DNA of 64,000 nucleotides from Parvularcula sp039822105 (GCA_039822105.1 JBCBMW010000004.1:1-64000); one strand, 5' to 3'. Shown: positions 40,776 to 50,385, counted from the stretch's first letter. Notes: generated by a model from the sequence alone, not told the origin. Numbers and translations are program-made.

Positions 40776-41716
40776 GCCGCCGCCACGGTCACCTTTTTCA
40801 GAACACTGAGATAGCTCGGTTGGATGTCCGTCCGGCCGAGCTTTTTCTTGGCCTGGAGCAGCCGGTGCGCAAGCGGCAGGCGGAAGCAGGGGATGTACAT
40901 CACCAGGTGATGCTCCGCGTGAAAGGCGACCCAATAGGGCGCCAGGATCTGCCGTTCGATAAAGTTGGTGTGCGTCGTTCGCGCGTGAGTCAGTGGATCA
41001 TCAAGATCCGTATCAACACACGCGTGCTCACCGATGTTGCGAATACGGGTGGCGAGCGGGAACCACGTCGCCAGCGGCAACAGCCAACCGACGAGGTAAA
41101 GCCATGGCTGCCCAATTGCGGCCAGCATAGCGAAGATGATCGCGTTGGTCAGGAAGAACCGGCCGATGCCGCTGCGGCTCGCCACGATCGACGCGCCGTC
41201 CACCTCGTCGATCCGGTTTTTCGGCAAAAGGGCGGTCATCGCGAACAGCCGTTGCTTGAGGAAAGTCTGACCTGTCAGGTCGCGAAACACTTTCCGCGCC
41301 AGGCTGGCTTTTGTCACGGGGAAGGGCGCCGCGAGGCCGAGGTCAGGGTCCTTCTCGGACTGGACAAAGCGGTGGTGGCTCAAATGGTAGGGCCGATAGC
41401 CGGTCAAATCTGCGCCCACAGGCGCTGCGGTTGGCCATTGGCCCAGGAAATCGTTCACCGCCTTGTTCCGTGAGAGGAGCCCGTGCGCCGCCTCGTGCAT
41501 CAAGATCGCAAGCCCCAGCTGCCGCGCGCCAATCACCATCGTCGCCGGAATCACAACAAGCGGATGGTACCCGCTCCAGACGATCACCCCCATCGCGATC
41601 GCGATCACGGCCCAGGCGTGAAGGACGAGCGCGGGGCCCTGCCATGTGACAGGCGCGGTCAGCCGCTTCCATTCTTCATCGGAAAACAGTGACTTGGGCG
41701 AGACTTGTGCGGTCAT
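40772..41716 (-). CDS. Membrane fatty-acid desaturase
   Basis: A 314-residue membrane enzyme with the three histidine boxes of acyl-lipid desaturases: HEAAH (about 90), HLSHH (about 125) and HAEHH (about 275). Hydrophobic segments flank them (VLHAWAVIAIAMGVIVW, LGLAILM). It inserts a double bond in fatty acyl chains, so it may adjust membrane fluidity. Start ATG 41716 is preceded by AAGGAG; the open frame upstream to 42223 is antisense to nuoA and not real. Convergent with hflC (4-base overlap). Confidence 0.9.
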   Translation of the reverse strand: MTAQVSPKSLFSDEEWKRLTAPVTWQGPALVLHAWAVIAIAMGVIVWSGYHPLVVIPATMVIGARQLGLAILMHEAAHGLLSRNKAVNDFLGQWPTAAPVGADLTGYRPYHLSHHRFVQSEKDPDLGLAAPFPVTKASLARKVFRDLTGQTFLKQRLFAMTALLPKNRIDEVDGASIVASRSGIGRFFLTNAIIFAMLAAIGQPWLYLVGWLLPLATWFPLATRIRNIGEHACVDTDLDDPLTHARTTHTNFIERQILAPYWVAFHAEHHLVMYIPCFRLPLAHRLLQAKKKLGRTDIQPSYLSVLKKVTVAAA

Positions 41717-41806
41717 TGGCGGTGCTCCTTGCCTCACCATACCACGGCGAAGAGGCCGCAGGTATCTTCCGGTTGCGCCTCGCGCGGGCGGGGCTAAGAG
41801 CACCTT

Positions 41807-42202
41807 ATGGCTGAAACGTCTTTCCTGCTCGATTACCTGCCGATCCTGATCTTTCTCGGCCTCGCTCTTGTGCTTGGCGGCGTGTTCCTCGCGCTCCCAG
41901 CGGTTTTGGCGCCGACCAATCCCGACCCTGAGAAGAACTCGACCTACGAATGCGGATTTGAGCCGTTCGAAGACGCGCGGATGAAGTTCGATGTGCAGTT
42001 CTACATCGTCGCCATTCTCTTCATCATCGTCGATCTCGACGTGGCCTTCCTGTTTCCTTGGGCAGTGACGCTGTTCAACCCCGAATTGGGCCTCGACCGG
42101 AATTTCCAGATCTATTCCTTCTGGTCGATGTTCGTCTTTTTGGCCGTGTTCTTCATCGGCTTTGCGTATGAGTGGAAAAAGGGCGCGCTTGAGTGGCGCT
42201 AA
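41807..42202 (+). CDS. nuoA: NADH-quinone oxidoreductase subunit A
   Basis: Membrane subunit of complex I, 131 residues with three helices. The conserved ECGFEPFEDARMKFDVQFYIVA loop contacts the quinone site. First gene of nuoABCD. A 77-base gap separates it from nuoB. Confidence 0.96.
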   Translation: MAETSFLLDYLPILIFLGLALVLGGVFLALPAVLAPTNPDPEKNSTYECGFEPFEDARMKFDVQFYIVAILFIIVDLDVAFLFPWAVTLFNPELGLDRNFQIYSFWSMFVFLAVFFIGFAYEWKKGALEWR

Positions 42203-42279
42203 GCCGCCCTGCGCCAGTGTCACGCGTTGCTTCGCGCCTCAAGCGCCGGTAGTTCGCGAGACCATCAAAGGAACAAGTT

Positions 42280-42954
42280 ATGGCCAGTGATAGCGACGTG
42301 AAGCTCAAAGACGGCCAGGCATCGACGTCCCTTGAGGGCCTCGAAACGCCGACCAGCAAGCCGCTTGCGAACATCCCAACACCCAAGCCGATCACCGCGG
42401 CTGATCTGCCCTACGGAACCGCGGGCCGTTCGGACGTTGTGGGCTATGATCCGAAGGCAGAGGACCCGTTCTTCCGCCACGTGAACAACGAGCTGGCCGA
42501 CAAAGGCTTTTTCACCGCGCCAGCGGACGCCGTGATCAACTGGGCGCGCACGGGCTCGCTCATGTGGATGACCTTTGGCCTGGCTTGCTGCGCTGTTGAG
42601 ATGATGCAGGCGTCGATGCCGCGTTATGACCTTGAGCGGTTTGGCATGGCTCCGCGCGGCTCACCTCGCCAGTCGGACCTGATGATCGTCGCGGGCACGC
42701 TCACCAACAAAATGGCGCCTGCGCTGCGCAAGGTTTACGACCAGATGCCAGAGCCGCGCTATGTCGTATCGATGGGCAGCTGCGCCAATGGCGGCGGCTA
42801 TTACCATTATAGCTATTCCGTGGTCAGAGGGTGTGATCGCATCGTGCCCGTGGATGTCTACGTGCCTGGCTGTCCGCCTTGCGCTGAAGCGCTCGTCTAC
42901 GGTCTTCTTCAGCTGCAGAAGAAAATTCGCCGGGAAGGGACCATCCAGCGATGA
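42280..42954 (+). CDS. nuoB: NADH-quinone oxidoreductase subunit B
   Basis: Peripheral complex I subunit carrying the N2 [4Fe-4S] cluster that reduces quinone. 224 residues; the conserved domain starts about residue 60. Ligands: tandem Cys in LACCAVEM, then GSCANGGGYYHYSYSVVRGCD and VPGCPPCAEAL. A ~55-residue hydrophilic N-terminal extension is present. Overlaps nuoC by 4 bases. Confidence 0.96.
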   Translation: MASDSDVKLKDGQASTSLEGLETPTSKPLANIPTPKPITAADLPYGTAGRSDVVGYDPKAEDPFFRHVNNELADKGFFTAPADAVINWARTGSLMWMTFGLACCAVEMMQASMPRYDLERFGMAPRGSPRQSDLMIVAGTLTNKMAPALRKVYDQMPEPRYVVSMGSCANGGGYYHYSYSVVRGCDRIVPVDVYVPGCPPCAEALVYGLLQLQKKIRREGTIQR

Positions 42955-43583
42955 GTGACGCTGCCACGTCTTACCTCGACGATCTGAGCGAGCTGCAGGA
43001 CCACATCGCTGGTCAGTTCGGTGACGATATCGTCTCGAGCCAGATTGCCTATCAGGAGCTGACGGTGACCGTGCCATGCAGCCGGATCATCGATGTGCTG
43101 ACATTCTTGCGGGACGACAACATGTGTCAGTTCTCGCAGCTGATTGAGCTCGCTGGGGTCGACTACCCCGAGCGGCGCAAGCGTTTCGATGTGGCCTATC
43201 ACTTGCTCAGCATCACCAACAACGCGCGCATTCGGGTCAAGATCCAGGCGAACGACACGGACGCTGTGCCGTCGGCGACGGAGGTCTATCCGAATGCTGA
43301 CTGGTACGAGCGCGAAGCTTTCGACATGTACGGCATCGTCTTTGAAGGCCACCCCGATATGCGTCGTTTGCTGACGGATTATGGCTTCGAAGGTCACCCC
43401 TTGCGCAAGGATTTCCCGCTGACGGGTTACACCGAAGTGCGTTGGGATGATGAGCAACAGCGTGTGGTGCATGAGCCTGTTAAGCTCACCCAAGAGTACC
43501 GCGATTTCGACTATCTCTCACCGTGGGAAGGTTCCGACTACGTCCTTCCTGGTGACGAGAAAGCGGACGAGAAGGCAAACTGA
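42951..43583 (+). CDS. nuoC: NADH-quinone oxidoreductase subunit C
   Basis: Complex I 30-kDa subunit, 210 residues. EVYPNADWYEREAFDMYGIVFEGHPDMRRLLTDYGFEGHPLRKDFPLTG (in the middle) is the family signature. It joins NuoD in the quinone module. Overlaps nuoB by 4 bases and precedes nuoD by 2. Confidence 0.96.
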   Translation: MSDAATSYLDDLSELQDHIAGQFGDDIVSSQIAYQELTVTVPCSRIIDVLTFLRDDNMCQFSQLIELAGVDYPERRKRFDVAYHLLSITNNARIRVKIQANDTDAVPSATEVYPNADWYEREAFDMYGIVFEGHPDMRRLLTDYGFEGHPLRKDFPLTGYTEVRWDDEQQRVVHEPVKLTQEYRDFDYLSPWEGSDYVLPGDEKADEKAN

Positions 43584-43585
43584 TC

Positions 43586-44806
43586 ATGGCTGACGGCAAC
43601 ACCCGCACCATCACCATCGACGGCGCCCCAAGTGCTGAGGAAGACCGTCCGTTCACAATCAATTTCGGTCCCCAGCACCCCGCGGCCCACGGCGTGCTTC
43701 GCCTGATCCTCGAGCTTGATGGCGAGGTCGTCGACCGCGTGGATCCGCATATTGGCCTCCTCCATCGCGGCACGGAAAAGCTGATCGAACATAAGACCTA
43801 TCTGCAGGCGATCCCATATTTTGACCGCCTCGATTACGTGGCACCGATGAACCAGGAGCACGCGTTCGTCCTTGCGGCGGAGAAGCTTCTCGGGGTTGAG
43901 GTGCCGCGCCGCGGCAAGATCATCCGGGTGCTGTTCTCTGAAATGGGCCGGATGCTCTCGCACATCCTTAACGTCACGACGCAAGCGATGGACGTCGGCG
44001 CGCTCACCCCGCCGCTTTGGGGTTTTGAAGAGCGTGAAAAGCTGATGACGTTCTATGAGCGTGCTTGCGGCGCTCGTTTGCACGCGAACTATTTCCGCGT
44101 CGGCGGGGTCCATAAGGATCTGCCGCAAGACCTGATCGACGATATCTACGCCTGGACCGAGACCTGGCAGAAGGTATCGGATGAGATTGAAGGTCTGATC
44201 ACGGACAACCGGATCTTCAAACAGCGCAATGTCGATATCGGTGTGGTGTCGAGGGAGCAAGCGCTCGAATGGGGCTTCACCGGCGTGATGCTTCGCGGTT
44301 CCGGTGTTCCTTGGGACCTGCGCAAAGCGCAGCCTTACGAGATCTATGACGAGCTCGATTTCGATGTGGTGATCGGCAAAAACGGTGACTGCTACGACCG
44401 TTACGTCGTGCGCATTGAAGAGATGTTCCAGTCGATCAAGATTATGCGCCAATGTATCGAATTGCTCGAGCCTGGCCCGGTGATGACCACGGACGGCAAG
44501 GTGGGGCCACCGCGCCGCGCCGACATGAAGTCATCGATGGAAGCGCTGATCCACCACTTCAAGCTCTACACGGAAGGTTCCAAAGTGCCTGCCGGTGAGG
44601 TCTACACCGCGGTCGAGGCGCCCAAGGGCGAGTTCGGCGTGTACCTCGTTTCCGATGGTTCGAACCGGCCTTACCGCTGCAAGATCCGCGCGCCAGGCTA
44701 TGCCCATATTCAGGCGATGGATTGGATGTGCCGGGGCCACATGCTCGCTGATGTCTCAGCGATCATCGGTACCCTGGATATCGTCTTTGGCGAGATCGAT
44801 CGCTAA
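43586..44806 (+). CDS. nuoD: NADH-quinone oxidoreductase subunit D
   Basis: Complex I 49-kDa subunit, 406 residues, forming the quinone pocket with NuoB. Conserved FGPQHPAAHGVLRLILELDGE and LHRGTEKL are near the N-terminus, with PGYAHIQAMDWMCRGHMLADVSAIIGTLDIVFGEIDR at the end. The nuo run stops here: the next gene is on the other strand, sharing CTAA. nuoE-N are not in the window. Confidence 0.96.
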   Translation: MADGNTRTITIDGAPSAEEDRPFTINFGPQHPAAHGVLRLILELDGEVVDRVDPHIGLLHRGTEKLIEHKTYLQAIPYFDRLDYVAPMNQEHAFVLAAEKLLGVEVPRRGKIIRVLFSEMGRMLSHILNVTTQAMDVGALTPPLWGFEEREKLMTFYERACGARLHANYFRVGGVHKDLPQDLIDDIYAWTETWQKVSDEIEGLITDNRIFKQRNVDIGVVSREQALEWGFTGVMLRGSGVPWDLRKAQPYEIYDELDFDVVIGKNGDCYDRYVVRIEEMFQSIKIMRQCIELLEPGPVMTTDGKVGPPRRADMKSSMEALIHHFKLYTEGSKVPAGEVYTAVEAPKGEFGVYLVSDGSNRPYRCKIRAPGYAHIQAMDWMCRGHMLADVSAIIGTLDIVFGEIDR

Positions 44807-45135
44807 AGAACGTAGGCCCACGAGGCGAGAAAGCTCGCGGCGACCGCCAGCATCGGCGTGAAAAAGTGCCGGCCGAAGCCGTCTTCACGCCACACAAATG
44901 CGTTCATGATCATCGCAACGAGCAGGCCGAACACGGCGCTGACACCGATCGCTTGCAGATCGCTGCTCGTCAGCCACGAAAACAACGCCTCCGTATCGTC
45001 TGGCCGCCGAGCCATGTAGGCGACACCGGCCAGGCCGCCGAGACGGATGACCGTGCCGAGCGCTGTCTTGACGAAGAACGTCCCCAGAATGACCACCGCG
45101 GCAGCGCCGAGCGTCAGGGCGAATTGTGACTCCAT
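44803..45135 (-). CDS. Hypothetical small membrane protein next to nuoD
   Basis: A 110-residue protein with three predicted membrane helices (FALTLGAAAVVILGTFFVKTAL, IGVSAVFGLLVAMIMNAFVW, FFTPMLAVAASFLASWAYVL) and no recognised family. The start ATG 45135 fits the hydrophobic N-terminus; the open frame to 45198 is not supported. It is convergent with nuoD (4-base overlap) and divergent from the photolyase gene, and it takes the place where nuoE would be expected. Confidence 0.55.
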   Translation of the reverse strand: MESQFALTLGAAAVVILGTFFVKTALGTVIRLGGLAGVAYMARRPDDTEALFSWLTSSDLQAIGVSAVFGLLVAMIMNAFVWREDGFGRHFFTPMLAVAASFLASWAYVL

Positions 45136-45243
45136 GCTTGTCTCCCACCTTGCGGAGACTTGGTTAGCATCCCCGCGCGTCTTTGTCGCTTGGCCCATCT
45201 GCGCTCCAGCGCGATGTCTCGATCACGTGTGGAGGACATGATC

Positions 45244-46767
45244 ATGGGACGGTTGCGTTTGGTGCTCGGCGATCAACTGACCCGAGAGGTTGCCGCCCTC
45301 AAAGACGCCGACCCCGCGCAAGACGTCATTCTGATGGCGGAGGTGATGGAGGAGGCGACCTATGTCCGTCATCACAAGCAAAAGCTCGTCTTCCTCTTTT
45401 CCGCCATGCGCGCCTTCGCCGAAACGCTACGGCAAGAAGGCTTCACGGTGCACTACACCGCGCTGGACGACGCCCAGAACACAGGATCGCTGTTCGGCGA
45501 AGTGCAGCGCGCCTTTGCTGAGGAGGGCCTCGACGAGCTCGTGGTGACATCCTGCGGTGAGTATCGCCTGGCGGACGAGATGACGACATGGGCGCGTCGG
45601 CTCAACCGGCCCGTGGCCATCCTTGACGATGATCGTTTCCTCTGTACACCCGAAGAGTTCTCAAATTGGGCAGAGGGGCGAAAAGCGCTCCGTATGGAGT
45701 TCTTCTACCGTGAGATGCGGAAGAAGACGGGCCTCCTCATGAATGGAGATGAGCCCGAAGGCGGTCAGTGGAACTTTGACCAAGAGAACCGCAAGAAACT
45801 GCCGAAGGGCTACGAACCGCCACAGCCTCCGGCCCGCGTTGATCATCCTATCGTGGCTGAGGTGATGGCAATGATCGAGGAGCGCTTCCCAGATCACTTC
45901 GGCACGCTCACTGACTATCGCTATGGCATCACGCGCGATGACGCCCTGCGACGGCTTGATCAGTTCATCGAGCATAGTTTGCCCAACTTCGGCGACTATC
46001 AAGACGCCATGGCCACGGGGCAGGACTTCCTCAATCATGGTCTCATCTCGGCCTATCTCAACGCCGGGCTGTTGGCGCCGTTAGAGGTCTGCGAAGCCGC
46101 TGAAGAGGCGTATAGGGATGGCCATGCGCCGCTGAACGCTGCCGAAGGTTTCATCCGCCAGGTGATCGGATGGAGGGAGTTCGTTCGCGGTATCTATTGG
46201 CACTTGATGCCGGAGTACAAAGACACCAACGCGCTCGATGCTGATATTCCGCTGCCAGAGTTTTATTGGACCGCTGATACCGACATGCACTGTGTTGCTG
46301 AGGCTGTCCGCAACACCCGTGACCATGCTTATGCGCATCATATCCAACGCCTGATGGTCACTGGCAATCTTGCACTTTTGCTCGGCATACGGCCTGATGA
46401 GATCAACGAGTGGTATCTTGCGGTCTATGCTGATGCCTATGAATGGGTGGAGCTTCCCAACACGCATGGTATGGCCATTTGGGCCGATGGCGGCATCTTG
46501 GGATCCAAGCCCTATGCTGCGTCAGGCGCCTATATCAATCGGATGTCCGACTACTGCCGATCGTGCCGCTACAAAGTGACGACCAAGACGGGCGACGATG
46601 CGTGCCCGTTCAATTATCTCTACTGGGACTTTCTGATGCGGAACGAAGGCGCGCTCCGTGGAAACCCGCGCATGGGCCTTGTGTTCAAGAACCTTGATAA
46701 AAAGGACGCTGAGGAGAAGGCTGCGTTGCGCGCATCGGCTGCGCGTTTTCTAGAAGGGTTGAGCTGA
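45244..46767 (+). CDS. phrB: Iron-sulfur bacterial cryptochrome/(6-4) photolyase (PhrB type)
   Basis: A 507-residue FAD- and [4Fe-4S]-containing DNA photolyase of the FeS-BCP group, which repairs (6-4) photoproducts with blue light. The cluster cysteines come out at C350, C438, C441 and C454 with the start at ATG 45244, the same numbers I recall for Agrobacterium PhrB; this supports the start, as does GGAGG 8 bases upstream. N-terminal antenna domain about 1-140 (LVLGDQLT); C-terminal FAD domain with WREFVRGIYW and NTHGMAIWADGG. Followed 2 bases later by the DUF2237 gene. Confidence 0.94.
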   Translation: MGRLRLVLGDQLTREVAALKDADPAQDVILMAEVMEEATYVRHHKQKLVFLFSAMRAFAETLRQEGFTVHYTALDDAQNTGSLFGEVQRAFAEEGLDELVVTSCGEYRLADEMTTWARRLNRPVAILDDDRFLCTPEEFSNWAEGRKALRMEFFYREMRKKTGLLMNGDEPEGGQWNFDQENRKKLPKGYEPPQPPARVDHPIVAEVMAMIEERFPDHFGTLTDYRYGITRDDALRRLDQFIEHSLPNFGDYQDAMATGQDFLNHGLISAYLNAGLLAPLEVCEAAEEAYRDGHAPLNAAEGFIRQVIGWREFVRGIYWHLMPEYKDTNALDADIPLPEFYWTADTDMHCVAEAVRNTRDHAYAHHIQRLMVTGNLALLLGIRPDEINEWYLAVYADAYEWVELPNTHGMAIWADGGILGSKPYAASGAYINRMSDYCRSCRYKVTTKTGDDACPFNYLYWDFLMRNEGALRGNPRMGLVFKNLDKKDAEEKAALRASAARFLEGLS

Positions 46768-46769
46768 CC

Positions 46770-47132
46770 ATGGCAAAGAATGTGCTGGGCGACGAGCTTG
46801 AGGTGTGCGGCTGTGATCCGATGACGGGTTGGACACGCAACGGGTCTTGTGAAACCGGCCCCCAAGATGCCGGCAGCCACACTGTCTGTGCGGTGATGAC
46901 CGAAGAGTTTCTGAGCTACACCCAGGACAGGGGCAACGATCTCTCTACGCCGCGGCCGGAGTTTCGCTTTCCCGGCCTCAAACCCGGCGACAGATGGTGC
47001 CTGTGTGCGGGCCGCTGGGAAGAAGCGCGAGAGGTGGGCAAAGCCCCGCCGGTGGTGCTGAGCGCTTGCAACGAGAAGGCGCTCGAAGTGGTCAGTCTCC
47101 AACACCTCAAAGCTCACCGCGGCGACCAATGA
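46770..47132 (+). CDS. DUF2237 family protein
   Basis: A 120-residue cysteine-rich cytoplasmic protein: NVLGDELEVCGCDPMTGWTRNG at the N-terminus, HTVCAVMTEEFLSYTQDRGNDLSTP and GDRWCLCAGRW. This is DUF2237, function unknown and widespread in bacteria and in eukaryotes. It starts two bases after the photolyase stop, so it may be part of the light or UV response. Confidence 0.9.
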   Translation: MAKNVLGDELEVCGCDPMTGWTRNGSCETGPQDAGSHTVCAVMTEEFLSYTQDRGNDLSTPRPEFRFPGLKPGDRWCLCAGRWEEAREVGKAPPVVLSACNEKALEVVSLQHLKAHRGDQ

Positions 47133-47172
47133 TGACCTTTCGGACCACCAGGAGTGCGGTGTTCGTTTTCGC

Positions 47173-48048
47173 TTAAGCCGGATTGATCCGGACAAGGATC
47201 GGGTAGTGATCTGAACCCGTATGGGGGCCGACGCGCATCTCGAGGTCGACGTCGCGGCCAAAGGCGTGATCAATCGCCAGCCCCGTTGTGTGATGTTTGC
47301 CAAGCCACGTGGCCTTTGCGCCTATCGGCGCTCGCTCAAAGCCAGCTTTCTGCAAGGGTTGGAACGCCGGAGACCAGGGGACGGTGTTGAAGTCGCCGAC
47401 GATCACAGCGGGCGTTCGGGCGGCAGCGAGGGTCGCCGCCTCCTCAAGATGCAGTGCCCGGTTTGGCACGCCGTTGGGCACGAAGGGGGCAGAGGCATGG
47501 GTCGCCACCACTGTTGTATCACCGAGCGTCAGGACCACGCTGCCCCGACGATCGGTGCTCGGCCGCTCACAGAGCATATGGCTCGCACGTGAGAGTGCGG
47601 TCACAGGCTGACCGCGGCAGGATGCTGAGACAAGCCGCCAGCCTTCCGGAAGCTCGACAGGGGCTCCTTTTGGCCATTCACCAACCAGAACAAGATCGGC
47701 CCCCATATCTTCAGCATACGCTATGGTGTTGTAGATGGCGTCCGGCTTTCCCAACACGTTGGACCAGACGAGCGTATGGGCCGGTTCGGGGATCGCTGCT
47801 GTTGTCGTCAAATGAGGCAGCGTACCAACCAGCATAAGGCCGCTAGAGACAAGCCCGAAGATGCTGGCCCATCTCGCGCGCACGACGAACGCGACCGTTG
47901 TCAGTACCAGTGCAGGCATTGTCATCACACCCCATAGGCTGAGGAGCAATTCGGTTCCTTGTGTCCGTGGGCCGAGCAAACTGAGAAGTGTGATCACAGC
48001 CCCCAACCCGGTGACGGCAGTCAAACCCAAGCGTAGTCCCTGCATCAT
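47173..48048 (-). CDS. Membrane-anchored endonuclease/exonuclease/phosphatase family protein
   Basis: A 291-residue protein: two or three membrane helices at the N-terminus (about 5-75), then an EEP-fold hydrolase. Catalytic landmarks are ADLVLVGEW (Glu), VVATHASAPF (His), VIVGDFNTVPWSPAF (Asp/Asn), AIDHAF and GSDHYPILV. It is of the DNase I-like type, presumably facing the periplasm. Substrate unknown (nucleic acid, phospholipid or phosphoester). Ends near the pnp terminator but belongs to a separate unit. Confidence 0.85.
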   Translation of the reverse strand: MMQGLRLGLTAVTGLGAVITLLSLLGPRTQGTELLLSLWGVMTMPALVLTTVAFVVRARWASIFGLVSSGLMLVGTLPHLTTTAAIPEPAHTLVWSNVLGKPDAIYNTIAYAEDMGADLVLVGEWPKGAPVELPEGWRLVSASCRGQPVTALSRASHMLCERPSTDRRGSVVLTLGDTTVVATHASAPFVPNGVPNRALHLEEAATLAAARTPAVIVGDFNTVPWSPAFQPLQKAGFERAPIGAKATWLGKHHTTGLAIDHAFGRDVDLEMRVGPHTGSDHYPILVRINPA

Positions 48049-48073
48049 ACTCCCTCACAGCCCTGCCGATACG

Positions 48074-48103
48074 AAAAAGGCGGGGGCATCGCCCCCGCCT
48101 TTT
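48074..48103 (-). terminator. Intrinsic terminator of pnp
   Basis: Stem 48079-48087/48091-48099 (GGCGGGGGC with GCCCCCGCC), 3-base ATC loop, A-run on the left. Read on the minus strand it ends in TTTTT, 31 bases after the pnp stop. Confidence 0.9.
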
Positions 48104-48133
48104 AAGATCTCGGACAAGCGTGTCGCTTGCTCC

Positions 48134-50254
48134 TTAGTCTTCTTTTTTCTCGATCTCTTTGCCGGTCTCTTGGTCGATGATCTTCATTGACAGTTTGACC
48201 TTACCGCGATCGTCAAAGCCGAGGAGTTTGACCCAAACTTCGTCGCCTTCTTTGACAACGTCGGTGGTCTTCTCAGGGCGACCTGGTGCCAGCTGGCTGA
48301 TGTGAACCAGGCCATCGCGGGCGCCGAAGAAGTTGACAAAGGCGCCGAAGTCCATCGTCTTCACGACCTTGCCGCGATAGATCTCACCGACTTCGGGTTC
48401 GTCCGTAATCGACTTGATCCATTTGATCGCTGCTTCGATCTCCGACTTCACGGAAGACGCAATCTTGATCACACCTTCATCGTCGATGTTGACCTTTGCA
48501 CCGGTTGTTTCGACGATCTCACGGATCACCTTACCGCCCGAACCGATCACTTCACGGATCTTTTCTTTCGGGATGGTCATGGTCTCGATGCGCGGCGCGT
48601 AATCGCCGAGGTCATCACGGCTTTCACCGAGCGCCTTGCCCATTTCGCCGAGGATGTGGAGACGACCGTCCTTCGCCTGGGCGAGGGCGGTTTTCATGAT
48701 GTCCTCGGTGATACCGGCAACCTTGATGTCCATCTGAAGGCTGGTGACGCCTTCGGTGGTACCGGCCACTTTAAAGTCCATGTCGCCGAGGTGATCCTCA
48801 TCACCAAGGATGTCCGAAAGGACCGCGTGCTTGTCGCCTTCAAGGATCAAACCCATCGCGATACCTGCAACGGCGCGTTTGATTGGCACGCCGGCGTCCA
48901 TCATCGCGAGCGATGATCCGCACACGGTGGCCATCGAGGACGAACCGTTCGATTCCGTGATCTCTGACACAAGGCGGATCACGTAAGGGAACTCGTCCTC
49001 TTTCGGCAGCACCGCCTGGACAGCGCGCCAGGCGAGCTTACCGTGGCCGATTTCGCGGCGACCCGGCGAACCCATGCGGCCCGTCTCACCCACAGAGTAG
49101 GGCGGGAAGTTGTAGTGCAGCATGAAATTGGCTTTGTACGTGCCTTCCAGCGCGTCGATGAACTGCTCATCGTCCGACGTGCCGAGGGTGGCGACGACAA
49201 TCGACTGGGTCTCACCGCGGGTGAAGAGAGCCGAGCCGTGGGTACGCGGTAGAACACCAACCTCTGAGAGGATCGGGCGAATGTCCGTGGTCGTCCGACC
49301 ATCGATCCGGCCGCCGGTCTCGATGATCTGGCCACGCACGATCTCCGATTCAAGGTCTTTCAGAAGACCGCCGAGCACGACCCCGTCGACGGGATCAGCA
49401 GCGTCTTCACCGGTGAGGGCCTCTTTCGTCGCCGCTTTCACGTCACCGACTTTGCCGTAGCGCTCTTGCTTATCGGTCAGCTTGTAAGCGTCGCGAAGAC
49501 CGGCTTCAGCGAGCTCGCGCACGCGGGGCATAACGTCCGAATGATCCGGAGGCGTATAGTCCCAAGGCTCTTTCGCGCATTCTTCAGCAAAGCTGATGAT
49601 GAGGTCGATCGCCTCTTGGCTCGCTTTGTGGCCAGCCATCACGGCGCCGAGCATGATGTCTTCAGACAGCTCGTCGGCTTCTGATTCCACCATCATCACG
49701 GCGTTTTGGGTGCCAGCCATGACGAGGTCGAGGGATGTGCCCTCGAGATCCGGAATGGTCGGGTTGATGACATAATCGCCGTCTTTGTACGCGACGCGCG
49801 CTGCGCCGATCGGGCCCATGAACGGGATGCCCGAGATGGTGAGAGCGGCGGAGGCTGCCACCATGCCGAGGACGTCAGGATCGTTCTCGAGGTCGTGGCT
49901 CATCACAGTGATGACGACCTGCACTTCGTTCTTGAAGCCAGGGGCGAAGAGGGGGCGGATCGGACGGTCGATGAGGCGGCTCGTCAGCGTCTCTTTTTCC
50001 GTCGGGCGACCTTCGCGCTTGAAGAAGCCGCCAGGGATGCGGCCCGCTGCGTAGGCTTTTTCTTGGTAGTTAACGGTCAACGGGAAGAAGTCCTGCCCAG
50101 GCTTCGCTTCACGCTGGCCAACGACGGTCGCAAGCACGGTGGTCTCGCCATAGGTGGCCAGAACTGCGCCGTCGGCCTGGCGCGCGATGCGGCCGCTTTC
50201 GAGGGTGAGCTCGCGGCCCGCCCACGTCATGGTTTTCTTTGTAATGGTGAACAT
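48134..50254 (-). CDS. pnp: Polyribonucleotide nucleotidyltransferase (PNPase)
   Basis: 3'-5' phosphorolytic exoribonuclease of the RNA degradosome, 706 residues. Two RNase PH domains (about 15-230 and 310-540) flank a helical linker. Then KH (about 555-615, IREVIGSGGKVIREI) and S1 (about 620-690, YRGKVVKTMDFGAFVNF). An acidic/Lys-rich tail follows. rpsO lies upstream in the same direction, 188 bases away, with a terminator-like hairpin between. Confidence 0.97.
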   Translation of the reverse strand: MFTITKKTMTWAGRELTLESGRIARQADGAVLATYGETTVLATVVGQREAKPGQDFFPLTVNYQEKAYAAGRIPGGFFKREGRPTEKETLTSRLIDRPIRPLFAPGFKNEVQVVITVMSHDLENDPDVLGMVAASAALTISGIPFMGPIGAARVAYKDGDYVINPTIPDLEGTSLDLVMAGTQNAVMMVESEADELSEDIMLGAVMAGHKASQEAIDLIISFAEECAKEPWDYTPPDHSDVMPRVRELAEAGLRDAYKLTDKQERYGKVGDVKAATKEALTGEDAADPVDGVVLGGLLKDLESEIVRGQIIETGGRIDGRTTTDIRPILSEVGVLPRTHGSALFTRGETQSIVVATLGTSDDEQFIDALEGTYKANFMLHYNFPPYSVGETGRMGSPGRREIGHGKLAWRAVQAVLPKEDEFPYVIRLVSEITESNGSSSMATVCGSSLAMMDAGVPIKRAVAGIAMGLILEGDKHAVLSDILGDEDHLGDMDFKVAGTTEGVTSLQMDIKVAGITEDIMKTALAQAKDGRLHILGEMGKALGESRDDLGDYAPRIETMTIPKEKIREVIGSGGKVIREIVETTGAKVNIDDEGVIKIASSVKSEIEAAIKWIKSITDEPEVGEIYRGKVVKTMDFGAFVNFFGARDGLVHISQLAPGRPEKTTDVVKEGDEVWVKLLGFDDRGKVKLSMKIIDQETGKEIEKKED

Positions 50255-50385
50255 AGGGAGTTTTCAGTTTCTCATGGCCCCGGGCCGGATTGCCATTGGG
50301 GCGTCTTTCTTGTCTCGCTCTTTTCGCGATGTTGCCGCTCTTGGAGGGCTTGCTCTTCGGGCGCAACCGTGGGGTTCCGCGCAAC

